Assembly: GCA_008477525.1 (NCBI GenBank)
Contig: SPDT01000007.1
Location: forward strand, 4,154,001-4,218,000
Origin: Hypomyces perniciosus
Taxonomy: Eukaryota; Ascomycota; Sordariomycetes; Hypocreales; Hypocreaceae
Direction of reading: 5' to 3'
Length of the DNA: 64,000 bases
The translations under genes and the position numbers were made by a program. Below, in pieces: positions 10,947 through 23,506 of this stretch. Position 1 is the stretch's first letter. Each line of letters opens with the position of its first letter. The notes under the pieces are model-generated. The model was not told where the DNA came from and ran no database searches. It saw only the letters and a list, made by a program, of their open reading frames with translations.

Positions 10947-13152
10947 CTCGGCGAGAAAATACCCGCCAGCACGCTGGTCAGGGGTCAATTCACGGCGATT
11001 GCAGTTGGGTTGGATAGATGCTCGAGCAGCGCAACTCTACATGTATATGTGTAAGATTCTCGCCGTCACCTGCTGTTACTGCTGTCCCGAAACAGGGGAT
11101 GGGAGCGCAACAAGAACAAAGAGACAAAGGGATTGAGGATGAGAAGAGGAAGGGAAAGGAAAGGAAAGAAAGCACTGGGTATCAGAGGCTGGCGTTCGTC
11201 CAGGGAAATGCAAATGCGATGGACAAAAGACGTGGACGGACAGCAGATAAGAAGGTCTGATGAGTATTAGCGCAGTGCAGCGCAGCTTGGTGGCATACAT
11301 ACACTGTCGAACAGTCTTATTGGGTTTCACCACAGCTCCCTGTCCGCACGAAAGTACCCGAGCCGGATTGGCTGCTAAGCCCGTGGACTCCGGGATACCC
11401 TAGTCGCATGGAGCTGATTCCGAGGAGGCGGAGGCAATCGTTCAAATGCATGTTGGACGTGCTTAAGTTCCGGGCTGAGAGACAGACTGGGGGTGGGGCA
11501 GGATATTACTTGATGGCCAATAGCATATGCTCCGTTGTACTGCATGTTTGTACGGAGTACATACGGAGTGCTTCGTACTGTGTGCCACATGATGGTAATA
11601 GACAGACGATGACTCGTAGTTGCTTGGCGGGGGTAACGATTTTGCTGGAGCCTGTTATAATAGTACCTACTCGTACTCGTAGTACTCCGTACTATTAGAT
11701 AGCGAAGGTCTCAAATCGGTCATTTTTTTTCCGCGCTTGCTGTGCAAGGGCAACCCTCCTAGTGGCCTAGCGGTTGATGGTGAGCATGAAACTTTAGAGA
11801 TGGCTAATACCTAGAGTTACCTAAAAGAGAAGGGCAACGGCGGGTGGCTGGCTGCCTAAGATAGGCATCAGGAGATGCTAAATATCCCATTGACAGGACC
11901 GGCAATGAATATGTCCTGGAGAGCGATTCGTGCGTGATAATAAGAGTACCTAAAACACAGCCACGAAATACATCCTTGACGGCATTTCGAGGAACCTAAC
12001 CCATACAGCTCCGTTACGGGCGCGCTTCGGTCTCAGTTATCAGCCTCTGTCTTTGGTCTGTTGTGGGGCAGTCCTCTTTCCTGCAGCCGAGTGGCTGATA
12101 TGATGGCGCACCTCTGGGCAAACGTCAGACTTTACAGACAATGGAAATACTTGCAGCCAGCGCACCTTGTCTATCGTGCAGAATTGAAGTCGTGTGGTCA
12201 TCACGATGGCTTACTGCCGCATATTGTAATATAGCCTCAAACTTTCCTTCAAGCCGCACTGCCATATCTAGTACTTTGTACTTTGTACGAAGAAGTGCAC
12301 TTCATGATAGCACATACATACATACATACATGGATGGCCAGCTCCCTCCAGAGGCACATGGTATGTAGTACCTACCAACATCCACTATGGGCTGGGTGCG
12401 GTACCCTGACCTACCCGATCTGGTGTATGGGATCAACTCGCGATAATTCTCGCCAAGATCCACAAGAAAATCCTCGCGGGTATGACTCTGGATGCGAGCA
12501 TCTGGAACTCATTGTACTATCCTGTCGTACGGGGTACAGAGGCACACCCCATACTCCGTGTCCATACTCTATTTGCATCCACTTGCAGACAGAGGCGGCT
12601 TCCCAGCCCTGAATTGAGTTGCCCCCTGAACATCTAAGCAACATCTGTATCCGCATGTACTTCGTACATATTACAGCCTCGTATCGCTGTACTCGTAGGT
12701 AAGACTCAGTGGTGCTTTATCTTGTCACATGCGCAATTACAAAGAGAAAACTACTAGAGTTCTGCCTAGTGGGTGCGTATCTTAGTACAAAGTACATAGG
12801 GAGGGTTGCTGCCTGAGTATTCTGTTCTTCTGTCCCATTCATTTTCAGGCATCCTTTCCAAAGTTCCTCCCAAAGCTCGGGGGTTGCTTGAAATGGTCGA
12901 CCTCAAGGGGCAATGCCCGAAAAGCGTTGGAACAACAATTCCGCCATCTGCCCGTTAAATATTCCACCATTACCGATTCAGAGCTGCAAATTGCTTACAA
13001 AGGACGAAGTACATTCGGTGGTGTTCTTAAGGGCAGATGGCAACGGAGAAACGGCCCGAGCAATTATTGCTTGCGCGAGTGATAGCATTACGAGTACAAC
13101 GAGGACAACAAAAAAAAACAAATATCAACAAAAAAAGAACTTGCTGATGCTT
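10947..13152. other. Intergenic region rich in short repeats
   Basis: 2.2 kb with no supported protein gene. Nearest the ABC gene is a purine/pyrimidine tract (~11100-11180) typical of a fungal core promoter on the minus strand. Further out are copies of the TACTYCGTA family (11551-11559, 11683-11691, 12658-12666), TACTCGTA-like strings around 11660-11690 and a short CATA microsatellite (~12312-12332). Confidence 0.5.
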
Positions 13153-13239
13153 TGCCCCCACGCTGGATCGAACAACGGACCTCATCATTTCATACAACCG
13201 GGGTACGAGTGATGCGCTCTACCACTGAGCTACACGGGC
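13153..13239 (-). tRNA. tRNA-Thr (CGU anticodon) with an intron
   Basis: On the minus strand the sequence folds as a tRNA. It has a D arm (GCTC/GAGC), an anticodon stem CATCA/TGATG whose loop reads CTCGTA before a ~15 nt insertion, a five-base variable loop and a T arm with TTCGATC. The anticodon is CGT (threonine). The insertion starts one base 3' of the anticodon, the canonical position of eukaryotic tRNA introns. The acceptor stem has one G:G mismatch and two G:T wobbles, so it is weaker than usual. The span includes the discriminator A. It could be a diverged but functional copy; a tRNA covariance search would settle this. Confidence 0.8.
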
Positions 13240-14024
13240 TTAGCTGCGAGAGGGGAAACTGGACTTGCTTCCCCGCACTTGTTGGAAGACATATTATTGA
13301 CATTTATAAGGAGGGTTTTCGCCACTAAATTTTCCCGAGCCCCTCCTGTTGCCGGGCCGGTGCATGGTATGATTAGCCAGTACCAAGCTGGTTAGCTTTG
13401 TTCCTTAGCTTTCTTTCACGCAGCTCGTTGCTATGGGATGGGTAGTAATACTACTACTACTAGTATAATATGAGCCGCGGAGCATTTGAAGAATCAGCTG
13501 CTTGCCTTTGACGTAACTGTCTGCCTTGATAACTGGATGGCATGATTAAGCTGCTGCTGATCTGACCTGTGAACCAAAAACGTGGCGGCCATAGCGCTAA
13601 ACGAAGCAGTAAAACGAAACGACTGCCCAGCCTCTCTCGTCACTCCCGGCAGTGATACACGCACGGCGCTCTGCACAAGTGATCCCGATCCGTCTCCAGT
13701 TCCATAGGTATCTTCCGTTCTTTTAGCTGCAGAATCTCTTGCGGCTTCGAACCTCTTCAACTTAAAAACCTTGGTTAATTACCCGGGACTTTCGTCACGA
13801 CAACCTCACGCCCACGCGTACTCCGGATAATCTGTCGCTAATCAACGAACAATCGGAATAGCGATAACGACTTCTTTTTTTTCCCACTTCAACTCTTCTG
13901 TGCATTCTTTTCTCCTGGCCATCCTCCATCACGATTTCGTTGCCCGGCATTCATTCGACCTGCCAACAATAGCTGCTTCCTCATGCAGCTTGATGGACAG
14001 CCGCCATAACACCCCATCGTCACG
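13240..14024. other. Intergenic region upstream of cac2
   Basis: 785 bp without a supported gene. The final ~150 bp before the cac2 ATG are T/C-rich (including a ctttttttttccc run near 13870), consistent with promoter and 5' leader. Confidence 0.45.
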
Positions 14025-16346
14025 ATGAAGGCCGCGCCCCTGATCATCAATTGGCACGACCAGAATGCCCCAATCTACTCTGCCCACTTCGAGCCGAGTG
14101 GAAAGGGCCGTCTGGCGACAGCTGGTGGTGACAATCACGTCCGAATATGGAAAGTCGAGGCCGATGGCCCTGAACGCAAGGTTGAGTATCTCTCAACTCT
14201 GTCCAAGCACAACCAAGCCGTCAACGTCGTCCGATGGGCTCCCAAGGGTAAGTCTTCAGCCCATCGATAGCATACTTGTCGCATTCCCCAAGCTAAAAAT
14301 GGCTGCCATCTTCAGGCGAAACCCTTGCCTCGGCCGGCGATGATGGAAATGTCATTCTATGGGTTCCTAGCGAAGGTCCCCTGTCCAGCTTCGGATCCGA
14401 TGCATTAGACGACAAGGAGTCGTGGCGAGCAAAGCACATGTGTCGCTCTAGCGGAGCTGAGATATACGATTTAGCATGGTCTCCTGACGCCGCGCACTTC
14501 ATCATCGGTAGCATGGATAACATCGCCAGAATCTACAACGCCAGTTCAGGTAGGGAAAAGCATCCCACCCCTCGTTCGTCCCACTGGGCCTTAGCTAACA
14601 TTTACAATCCAGGGACTCTCGTTCGACAGATAGCCGAGCACAGTCACTACGTTCAAGGCGTCGCCTGGGATCCATTGAACGAATTCATCGCGACGCAATC
14701 ATCCGACCGATCCGTTCACATATACTCTCTCAAGACGAAGGACGGCCAGTATACCCTTAGCCATGACGATAAGCCACCGAGATTGGCCAGTCATATCAAG
14801 GCCGACCTGCCTCCACGACGTATTTCCTCGAGCAGCCCAGCGCCGCCAGACTTTGGCCATCGAGCGCAACTGTCTGTTGTAGATTCCGGCACGTCTATTG
14901 GATCACCTGTCCCTTCAGCTCCCAGCACGCCAACCTCGTTCCCCCTACCGATGAATCCACCGAGTGTAGTTAGCCACAGCCGTCGATCGTCATTCTCCTC
15001 TCGTCGATCAGTCTCACCGGCACCTTCCATGCCGCTTCCTGCGGTCATGCCCATGGAGGCGTCACCAAAACCTCATCATTCGCTCGGTGCTAGTCTCGGG
15101 TTGGGGATGAAGAATGCCAGTCTTTACGCAAACGAGACACTGACCTCATTCTTTCGACGACTGACCTTTACCCCAGATGGGAGTCTTCTCCTGACCCCTT
15201 CGGGGCAGTATCAAAACCAATATCAGACAGACAAGGATGCTAAGCCAACTTATGAAGTGATTAACACCGTGTACATCTACACCCGAGGTGGTATCAATAA
15301 GCCTCCAATTGCCCATCTACCAGGACATAAGAAACCGTCCGTTGTGGTCAAGTGTTCTCCCGTTGTTTACACCCTTCGGCAGTCTCCACCAATCACGAAA
15401 CACATCACAATCGATACCTCCTCCGCGGAGGACTCGATACCTTCGCTCCCAGAGCCTGTTTCGAAGGCATCTCCCGTACCATCAGTCATGGACCCTCCGC
15501 CACCTCCGGTGCAAGCTTCTACCGAGGCAGCTTCGTCGTCAAAGTCGCTGTCAGTCGAAACAAGCGCCTCTACTCCAGGGCCCAAGCCTGCGTTTTCTTT
15601 GCCATACAGGATAGTGTATGCGGTAGCCACCCAAGACTCTGTCTTACTCTATGACACCCAGCAAAAGACTCCAATCTGCATTGTGAGCAATCTGCACTGT
15701 GCCACATTCACTGACCTCGCTTGGTATGCATCCCACAAGCTACTCATGTTTTTAAGATGATGTACTCATTCAGTCTAGGTCGAGCGACGGACTTACCCTC
15801 GTCATCTCGTCGTCAGATGGATTCTGTTCAACATTGACGTTTGCCGCTGGCGAATTGGGCGAGGTTTACAAAGGGGAAATTGGTGCAAAGGCGGCCTCGG
15901 CGTGCCAAAACGCGCCCACACCTACTCCCACATCCACCTTTGCGCCTCCATCCCCATTCCCCAATGGCTCACAGCACCAACATCGCAACTCGGTCAGCTC
16001 TTTTACTGCCCCTTCACCACCACCTTCGGCCTCAATTGCCTCTCAGCGCCCATCATCCCCTACTAGATCGAACTCAACATCCTCGGTCGCAACCCAATCA
16101 TCCTCGATGCCCGCTGGCGTTGTGAGCAACCCACCTCTCGTCGGTGGTAGTGTACCCTCAATTACAGCGACCAACTCAGGAAAGGTCACTGGTGTATCGT
16201 TAACTACGCCCCCTGAAACGCCAAGAGGTGCAATTGGAACCGGCGCTGGCACGAAGAGAGAAGCGAGCGAAACCGAGAAAGAAGACACAAAAGAGTCTAA
16301 GAAGAGGAGAATCGCGCCGACTCTGGTTGAATCCAAGCAGTCGTAA
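14025..16346 (+). CDS. cac2: Chromatin assembly factor 1 subunit B (Cac2/p60), WD40 protein
   Basis: Four exons, 14025..14247, 14316..14549, 14613..15723 and 15779..16346, give 711 residues; all three introns are 55-68 nt and phase-consistent. The N-terminus starts directly in a WD40 propeller (APIYSAHFEPSG...LATAGGDNHVRIWKV; ETLASAGDDGNVILWVP; EIYDLAWSPD; VQGVAWDPL...ATQSSDRSVHIYSL). Ser/Pro-rich inserts and further propeller blades follow (TFTPDGSLLLTPSGQY; YAVATQDSVLLYDTQ; DLAWSSDGLTLVISSSDGF). A long Ser/Pro/Thr-rich tail ends in a basic KESKKRRIA patch. This blade order matches CAF-1 p60/Cac2, which with p150 and RbAp48-like subunits deposits H3-H4 behind the replication fork. Nuclear location is inferred. 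It converges on the LigD-like gene. Confidence 0.9.
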
Positions 16347-16778
16347 GCACTTGATTCCACGCTGTGGATTTCCATGAGGCGCGGCAGCGAAAGCAAATCT
16401 GAGAAGATGACCACATGTAGGATTTTAGACGGATGGCAAGGTAGGTCCCACTGTAACAGGTATAGGCTGGCGTTTACGAGTTTGGCGGATCATGTTGCGT
16501 TCTTAACCCCCCCCCCCGGTCGGATCTCTCCTGGAGTTTCTTGGCCATTGTTTCTACTGCCTTGACATATTGCACGGCCCGACTTGGGCTATACTGGGTT
16601 GCTGGGTAACTTTGATATTGTGGATGGAATTCTCGTTTGCGGCAATCAGTGCCATTGGGGTTCAACAAAATGCCAGAGGCGAACAGGTGTGGTCGCCTTC
16701 GCCTCTGCTGTAACTAGTAATCGATGACTTGATGCTTACGATGAGGAGAGAATGGGGTTGGTGGTGTGGTAATATATT
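16347..16778. other. Convergent 3' intergenic region with poly-C
   Basis: 432 bp between two convergent genes. It contains an 11-base C run (16507-16517) and no ORF that can be supported. Confidence 0.45.
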
Positions 16779-18330
16779 CTATTTCAATACTGGGGTCCAT
16801 ACTTTTCTGGGGACAAAATTGGTTACGCCTTCGTCTTGTAAAATGTCACTGCTGCGTCTGCCTGTCATTACGCTACGTTCATGATCCGGACCACGAACGT
16901 AGAATGGGAATGAGAGACGGCATGCATCTGTAGTTGATTCGGTCTTCTCCCTTAGGTTCTCCTTATGGAGGTTCTCTTGCGAAGAGGATTCATTATGGCT
17001 ATTGTGTTCATGGACCAGCGCGGGGAGTTCCCATTCGGTGCGGCCCTGACGTCTCGTCTCGACGAAGCCGCATGCACGACGGTCAAGAGAGAGATACCAT
17101 TTACGCTGGTGGATGCTGTCTATCGTGTTTGAAGCGCCGGGGTAGGCATTCGTCAAACGGACTTGTGCATCTTCCAGTTCGCGGAGTTCACGCCCCACGG
17201 CGGATATACTTGCAGCTTCGACAGCCACGGTAGCGAGAGCAGCTGGTTCATCGTCACCGTCGACATCTCCAATGCTATCATCGGAGTCAGAGCTGCTCGT
17301 TTCTGGCTGTGGATGCTGTGATTTTGAAGTCCTCCCGCCTTGACGCCGTCTTGTCTGTGTGCGTTTGGACCGGCCGGTTGCGTCTTCGGATTTTGTGAGA
17401 CGAAGGTTGAGGACGTAAGGGTCAGGGAGTTTAGTCCCGCGAAGACGGAGACGGATTTTACGAGTTTGGAAGGCTGTGTGGAGGAGTGCTTGGGGACTTG
17501 GTGAGGGAGATGTTGCTGGTGAAGTTTGAGGAGAATCTGGGGGTGAGGAAGGGTCCTCGAGAGGAGTGTGTTTGCTGCAGCGAGGGAGGATGGTATATGT
17601 GCCTGTGTCCCAGATGAGAAGGGAACCAGTCTCGGATGAGGCTGTTTCGATGAGGTGGTTCTGAGCAGAGAGGTTAGTCGGTGAATCATGGAGGCGTGAA
17701 TATGACATGAGATGGAGAGTAGTTGCTTACCCATAGTGAATGAATGCGCGTTTCAGTGGCGTTGCGATTCAGCCGGATGCTATTTGGATCTCCTGGGAGG
17801 CCATACATGATAGCCCAGCTGACGCTGCTCGTTTCATTGATCTGGAGACGGAGGTCATAGTGCGTGCCGGCAATGGGGTGGTCGTGCTGGTGTATAACGA
17901 AATGGGCGCCGTAAGCACTGCCAGCGCAGGCCTTGTACAAGGAGGAGTAATCGCCAATGGGGAGTCTAGGAATGTCTGTGGGCGATGGGAGTATATGTTT
18001 AGGGAGGTTAGAAGCGAAGTGAATGAGATGATGTGCGATTTGGACGGCGCCGGATTCAATATCGGCGGTGGTGGTAGTGGGTCGGTCCGTAACTGGGGCC
18101 GGAGCAGCCGGAGTCGCCGGAGTCGCCGGAGGTGGAGGAGATGGAGGAGATGGAGGAGATGGAGAGGCAGAGGACGGAGCCGCGACTGGGGAAGAGACAG
18201 ATTCTGATTGGGAGAGCGGTGGGTTTCCTGATGGGGATTCGAGAGCCCATTCGAGGTTACGCTTCTTGATGAGGGGATTGGGAATGAGGGTGTCGGTAGG
18301 GCTGACACGGCGTTTGTGAGAGGATGCCAT
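16779..18330 (-). CDS. Stand-alone DNA ligase D 3'-phosphoesterase-domain protein
   Basis: Exons 18330..17731 and 17660..16779 (70 nt intron, gtaagc...ctcag) encode 493 residues. After a basic, Pro/Ser/Ala-rich N-terminus (~1-100, encoded by GGAGGAGAT-like repeats), residues ~135-215 carry a phosphoesterase core. It reads SAYGAHFVIHQHDHP, then GTHYDLRLQ, WAIMYGLP and RIHSLW. The H..H and HxDxR arrangement corresponds to the metal- and phosphate-binding residues of LigD 3'-phosphoesterase domains. These remove 3'-phosphates or ribonucleotides at DNA ends, in bacteria as part of LigD. Here no ligase or polymerase domain is fused. The second half is Ser/Asp-rich with a conserved-looking block RKWYLSLDRRACGF. 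A role in end processing is inferred from the domain only. Confidence 0.85.
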
Positions 18331-19209
18331 GATGAAGCCTGTTCACGAGCTGTCGTTCCGCTGTGATATGGTTAGAGTGTCACTCGTAGCTAAAGTGACA
18401 AGATGAGTGGATGCAATAAACAGCCTTGAATGAGGTGCATTACTCAGTTGTTTATCAGACTACCTCATATTCCTAAGCAAAATATGCGGAGTACGCACGC
18501 TATCTCAAGCAGTGGTCAAATATCCCGTCCTATTTCATAAGTTGACAGATAAGCATCTAAATGGTGGTCTAGACGTCGTCTGCCGGTTCCCGAGATATCA
18601 ATCCAAGTTGACCAATGAATCCACGAATCGGTCTCCCTCCGAGGCTTAATCTTTCTTCTGAAGAATGAATGGTTGGGCTTCAGAACTCGGAACCAAATGT
18701 GAGAGCCAAACGAAATGCCGAGGCAAAAACCCGGCTAACCCCCACATTTCGGTGGGAATGGTTCGTCAGCAGAGTGAGATACTTGACGCTACTTGAAGGA
18801 CCACACCAGCTGTGCATGTGAACTTAGTACTAGCTCGTACTCCGCCAATGTACCCCGTACATGCAGCATCTTGGCCGGAAATCATTTGCACAGTATTACC
18901 ACTGCCTGCCTGCCTGCCTCTCTTCATTCATGTTGCCATCTCCAATCTCCAGTCTCTCGCCCTCCTCTTTATCGAAATCCGCCCATTTCCATCAAACCTG
19001 AAGATCCAACGTCTCTCGCGATATTTCTTCGAATCGGTTCACAGTCATCGACGCGTCGAAACAATCCGGAATTTCACCTTTTTTTCCGGCCCGTGTTCGG
19101 CGTCGCCGCCAAGTGACACCAGCAACAGCAGCCGGTCACTTGTTCAAAACAGCAGTGCAATCCTTTTCAACAATCGTGATACCCTCTTCGTCTGCCGCTG
19201 TTTGCGACT
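18331..19209. promoter_or_regulatory. Divergent upstream region between LigD-like gene and pex13
   Basis: 879 bp shared by two divergently transcribed genes. The pex13-proximal ~300 bp are C/T-rich leader-like sequence. No ATG-started gene is supported inside. Confidence 0.5.
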
Positions 19210-20596
19210 ATGGCCTCACCACCTAAGCCCTGGGAGAGAGCCGCCGGCACGTCACCTTCTGGTACGTTGGAGTCGGAAATGCTTCGCTCTGGCCCCTGCT
19301 CTGCGCGCGCCTTCATCACATGCTGACCAGCCTCCAGCCGCAATCCCAACTTCACCCTCCGCAACAACAGCCGCCTCATCACCTACATCCACCGAAGCGC
19401 CGCCTCTTCCCGATCGTCCTTCATCGCTTGCCAACGCCGTGAATCAGAACGCTGCCGCATACAGCCGCGTCGGCGCTATGGGATCCATGGGAAACATGGG
19501 GACATCACCATACGGCACCTATGGCAGTGCATACTCATCCCCGTACTCAAGTCCATACTCGCGATTTGGAGGCGGCTACGGAGGCTACGGCTCTGGCATG
19601 TATGGATACGGGGGCATGGGCGGCATGGGTGGCATGTACGGTGGTGGAATGTATGGCATGGGCATGGCGGGAGGCGATCCGAACAGCCTGACAAACCGCT
19701 TCAGCAACAGCACCGCCGCAACCTTCCAGATGCTCGAGGGCATGGTCACTGCATTTGGTGGGTTTGCGCAGATGCTCGAGAGCACCTACATGGCTACGCA
19801 CTCCAGTTTCTTTGGTAAGTCTTCCTATAGCTATCATTCAATTCGGATTGAATTGCGTTAGGACAGCCCGTTAACATCTCTCATAGCCATGATATCCGTC
19901 GCCGAACAATTCGGAAACCTACGCGATACCATGGGATCTCTTCTCGGAATCTTCACCCTCATCCGCTGGATCCGCACGCTCTTCGCCAAACTCACTGGTC
20001 GCCCTCTCCCGGCCGATGCGACAGCTCTCACTCCCGCAGCATTTGCTCGGTTTGAGGGCCGTGCCTTTGGCCCCGACGGCTCTCCCCAGCCTCCCAAGGC
20101 CAGCCGCAAGCCCCTTCTCTTCTTCCTCCTCGCCGCCTTCGGCCTACCCTACCTGATGTCCAAAGTGATCAAGGGTCTGGCGGCCTCCGCTGAAGAGGAG
20201 GAGAAGCGTCTTCAGCAGATAGCCCTACAGCAACAGCAACCCGTCGACCCATCCAAGCTCGAGTTCTGCCGCCTTCTCTTCGACTTCACTTCCCCGCAAC
20301 CCAGCGGCGGCATGGAGCTTGAGGCGCGCAAGGGAGATCTCGTTGCCGTGCTCAGCAAAAATGACCCTGCGGGTAATCCCAGCGAGTGGTGGCACTGCCG
20401 TAGCCGTGATGGCCACCAGGGATACCTCCCCTCAACATATCTCGAGGTCCTCAGGCGACCTACCCAGGAAGTGAAGAAGCTCAAGGCCGTTAGTGAGAGC
20501 AGGACTAATTCGCTGACGAGCTCTGTCGCAACCGAGGAGGGCAAGAAGGAGTATGCTACGGCAGGTGGCATGCAGAGGAGTCACTTTTACTCTTGA
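19210..20596 (+). CDS. pex13: Peroxisomal docking protein Pex13 (SH3)
   Basis: Three exons, 19210..19261, 19338..19814 and 19887..20596, give 412 residues. The ATG at 19210 gives MASPPKPWERAG/A, the typical Pex13 start. The first acceptor is the second AG of the region (19337), the only one that keeps frame. Residues ~65-125 are a Gly/Tyr/Met-rich segment (repeats of GGMGGM and GMYG), as in Pex13 proteins. A membrane-associated region follows (NRFSNSTAATFQMLEGMV...; FFLLAAFGLPYLM). A C-terminal SH3 domain spans ~302-362 (CRLLFDF, GDLVAVLSK, EWWHCRSRDGHQGYLPSTYLE). Pex13 docks the PTS receptors Pex5/Pex7 with Pex14 at the peroxisomal membrane. Ordinary length and domains; converges on dus3. 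Confidence 0.94.
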
Positions 20597-21063
20597 ACGA
20601 TTCATCTAAGAGGAAAGGGCGAAGAGCGTTTGAAGTTGAATGAATGACGGCTTGAGTGTCGTGTATTCATGGGATCTCTCTTTTTTTCACAAAAGACCGG
20701 AGTTCAGGTTATTTGGAACATATCCTACCGCCTAGCATTGAGGTGTTGTGTAATGTGCTTAATGGCGTCTATGCCTCTTCCATATTTGTATAAAGATAGC
20801 ATCATATGTATGACCTATTGTATTCACGTCTTATTGGGAAACATAACCACGTTATTTTACTCATTTTCTGAAACCCGCTCTTCTCTCGTAAGTTTATGAT
20901 TTTTGGCCATTTCTTTTACCATATTCAGCAAGATAGCAAAATGAGTTATAGCTAGTCTACATGTCATTTGATGCTCCATCGTTAGAGTCATGCATTTGTT
21001 TCGTCATCGGACGAAATAACTAAACCGCGTACTCATCTCAGAGGAAGCGACGTGCTTAATAAA
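20597..21063. other. Convergent 3' intergenic region
   Basis: 467 bp, AT-rich, between the 3' ends of pex13 and dus3. No gene is supported. Confidence 0.45.
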
Positions 21064-23506
21064 TCAGCCCTCCGCTTCGTATGAGTTGGATTTGTGCTTG
21101 GGCTGGAACTGGAAACCCGGGTGAACAGGGCCAAGGAACATTTCACTATCAGGAACCTCAGTATTGGCAACACAACAAGGATGATGAGAGGGTGGGGGAG
21201 TTTTCGCATACCTGATCTTGATCCAGTCCTTGTAATTATCCGACACCATCAACGTCTCCATCTCATCTCGTCCCTTATACGCAGGGGGGCGATCATTCAA
21301 CCTCGGGGGCAGATGCTCCAGCAACCCAATGGGCACATAGCGATGTGCAAAGCTAAGATACTCAAGCAAGAAGCGTCTGGTAAAGCCAATGCCCAGCTCA
21401 TCCGAGCCCCAAGCCTCGAGGCCGTAGCGCACAAACTTCTCAATGTAGCCTAGACGCTCGGTGGACGACTTGTCCAGGTACTGGCCCTTTTCAATCTCCT
21501 CAAAGATCCAGGGCTTGATGAGGGCGCCGCGGCCGATCATGACGGTGTCAACGCGGGCTTTCTCGATGTTCTCGAAGTAGTCGACGTGGGAGTAGCAGTC
21601 GCCGTTACCGAGGAAGTACATGCGGCCGTCTTTGGCGTTGGGGAGGGTGCTCTCGTCGGGCTCAGCGGCTGTGTCTGTGAGGGCGTCCTTCTGCTTGTTG
21701 TACGTCTTGATAAGGGCGGCGCATTCGCCAATGTAGCTCCAGTCAGCTGTCTTGGTGTATCGCTGCTCACGGCTTCGGCCATGAAGGGTCAGCGCTGCGC
21801 ATCCCGGAGCACCGAGGCGCTCACGGTGTTCACGAGATCCAAAGGCTAGTTTGCCGATGATCTGTGTGGCAGTAGGTCGGTTGTTCCTGACACCAGTTCT
21901 TATCTTGGCGGTAATGGGGATCTCTCCCGACACGGCGTTCATGCCCCTGACCATACGCTCCATCTTGCCACTGGCATCCAAGAGTGCTGATCCTGCACCA
22001 GTCTTGAAGATCATATCGATGGGGCAGCCACAGTTCAGGTCGATGAGTCGAAGGCGGGGGCAGAAGCGGTTGAGAGCATCAGCAGCCTTGGTGACAACCC
22101 AGTGGGCGCTGCCAGAGATCTGGGCACCAAACTTGAGGTCGCGTGAGTTGTCATAGTCGTCAAAGATTGGCACAGCTCCAGGGGCCATCTTTGGGGGTGT
22201 GATCTCAGACTCGTGGGTCTTCATCAGCGTCCAGTCAGCCTTGGAGCCCTGTAGCAGAGGCATGCCAAAAGCCATCTCCGAGTATGTGGCTTGGCAACCA
22301 AGTTCAACACACAAACGGCGGAATGGCAAGTTTCCCTGCGTGGTCAAAGGTGCCAAAGTTGGAGTTTCCGGTCCAAAGTAGAGACGACGCTTCTCAGACG
22401 GCTTGAAGGGTGGGTCCACGAACCGAGCTCGAAGATCCTCGATGCCTTCAGTCGACTGATCCTTGCGGCGATGGTGGAAATCTTGGTTGATGTTGGCTTC
22501 ATGGTTAAGCCATTTGATGTACTCATCGGCTTTAGAAAAGTCGAGACGCTTGCGGCTGAGTTCGATCTTCGGACCCATGCCGACAACATTGTAGACTCCC
22601 GGTCGATGCTGATCATCGGGTTCCTCAGTATTGGCATTGGTCTCCTCTCTCTTGTTCCCGTTCTCCACATTCTCTTCTGTGGGAGCGCCCTTCTCAGCCT
22701 TTTTCGGTCTGTTATCGACCAACACCAACTCTTTTCTGCCGTCTTCATGCTCTACCTCCTGCATGTGGCTCTTAACAAAGCGGCATTTCCAACCCGAGGG
22801 GCAGTAACCGTACGACTCAAACACAGGACACTTGCCTCCCAGTGTCTCAACATCATCACGACGGCCCTCCTTGAGGTACTGGCGAATATCGTGACACATC
22901 TTGCACCGTTCGCCATACCGGCACTCACGTGGCGAAAACTCCGGGGCGAAGGCCCTGCTGTTGCAGAGGGGAAGAGCATCGTCGAATTTGCCGAATGTTC
23001 GATCCGTGTTTTGGCCTTTGGCCTTCTTCTTACCCTTCTTTCCCTTGCCTCCCGAGTCTCTGTCATCTCTAGCATCTCTGGCATCTCTGCGAGGCTCAGA
23101 CTGTCCGTTGGAGCCGCGACCCTCAGCGGCATCATCATCCGCAGTAGCAGATGAGGTGTTATTCTGTGCCGAAACGTCGATAAGGTACCTGGATTTACGT
23201 GAGTCATAGCCCTAGGGTGGATAGATGAGAAACGTACTCTTTCTTGACGGGAGCTAGACCCTTGACACGCCCATCAGGCTCACCACTGCCTGTCGACGTC
23301 TTTGGGGCCTGCTCGTTTTGTCCCTCCAAAACCTTGGGGTCATTCCCGTTCTCAGTCTTATCAGGCACGCCGTTCTTTGGGACGCTCTCTTCCGTAGCGT
23401 TCACTGGATCAGACACCTTAAGTCTTTTCGCAGCTCGCTCTTCGGGATGCGAGTCGGCAACAGCGTGGTCCTGACCACCCATAGTAACGTCGGAGTCCTC
23501 AGCCAT
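21064..23506 (-). CDS. dus3: tRNA-dihydrouridine(47) synthase Dus3
   Basis: Exons 23506..23238, 23188..21212 and 21145..21064 (introns 49 and 66 nt) give 775 residues. The last intron restores the usual end ...DWIKISEMFLGP. A charged N-terminal region with a GKKGKKKG patch precedes two CCCH-type zinc-finger segments, [11 protein letters not shown] near residue 180 and [10 protein letters not shown]...CRFVKSH near 205-230. The FMN TIM barrel starts near 365 ([13 protein letters not shown]). The catalytic-cysteine motif [11 protein letters not shown] lies near residue 474, followed by GAGSALL and TAKIRTG. Phosphate-binding strands ([22 protein letters not shown]) complete the barrel. Dus3 reduces U47 in the variable loop of tRNAs using NADPH and FMN. 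It is divergent from the kelch gene with an 825 bp shared upstream region. Confidence 0.94.
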
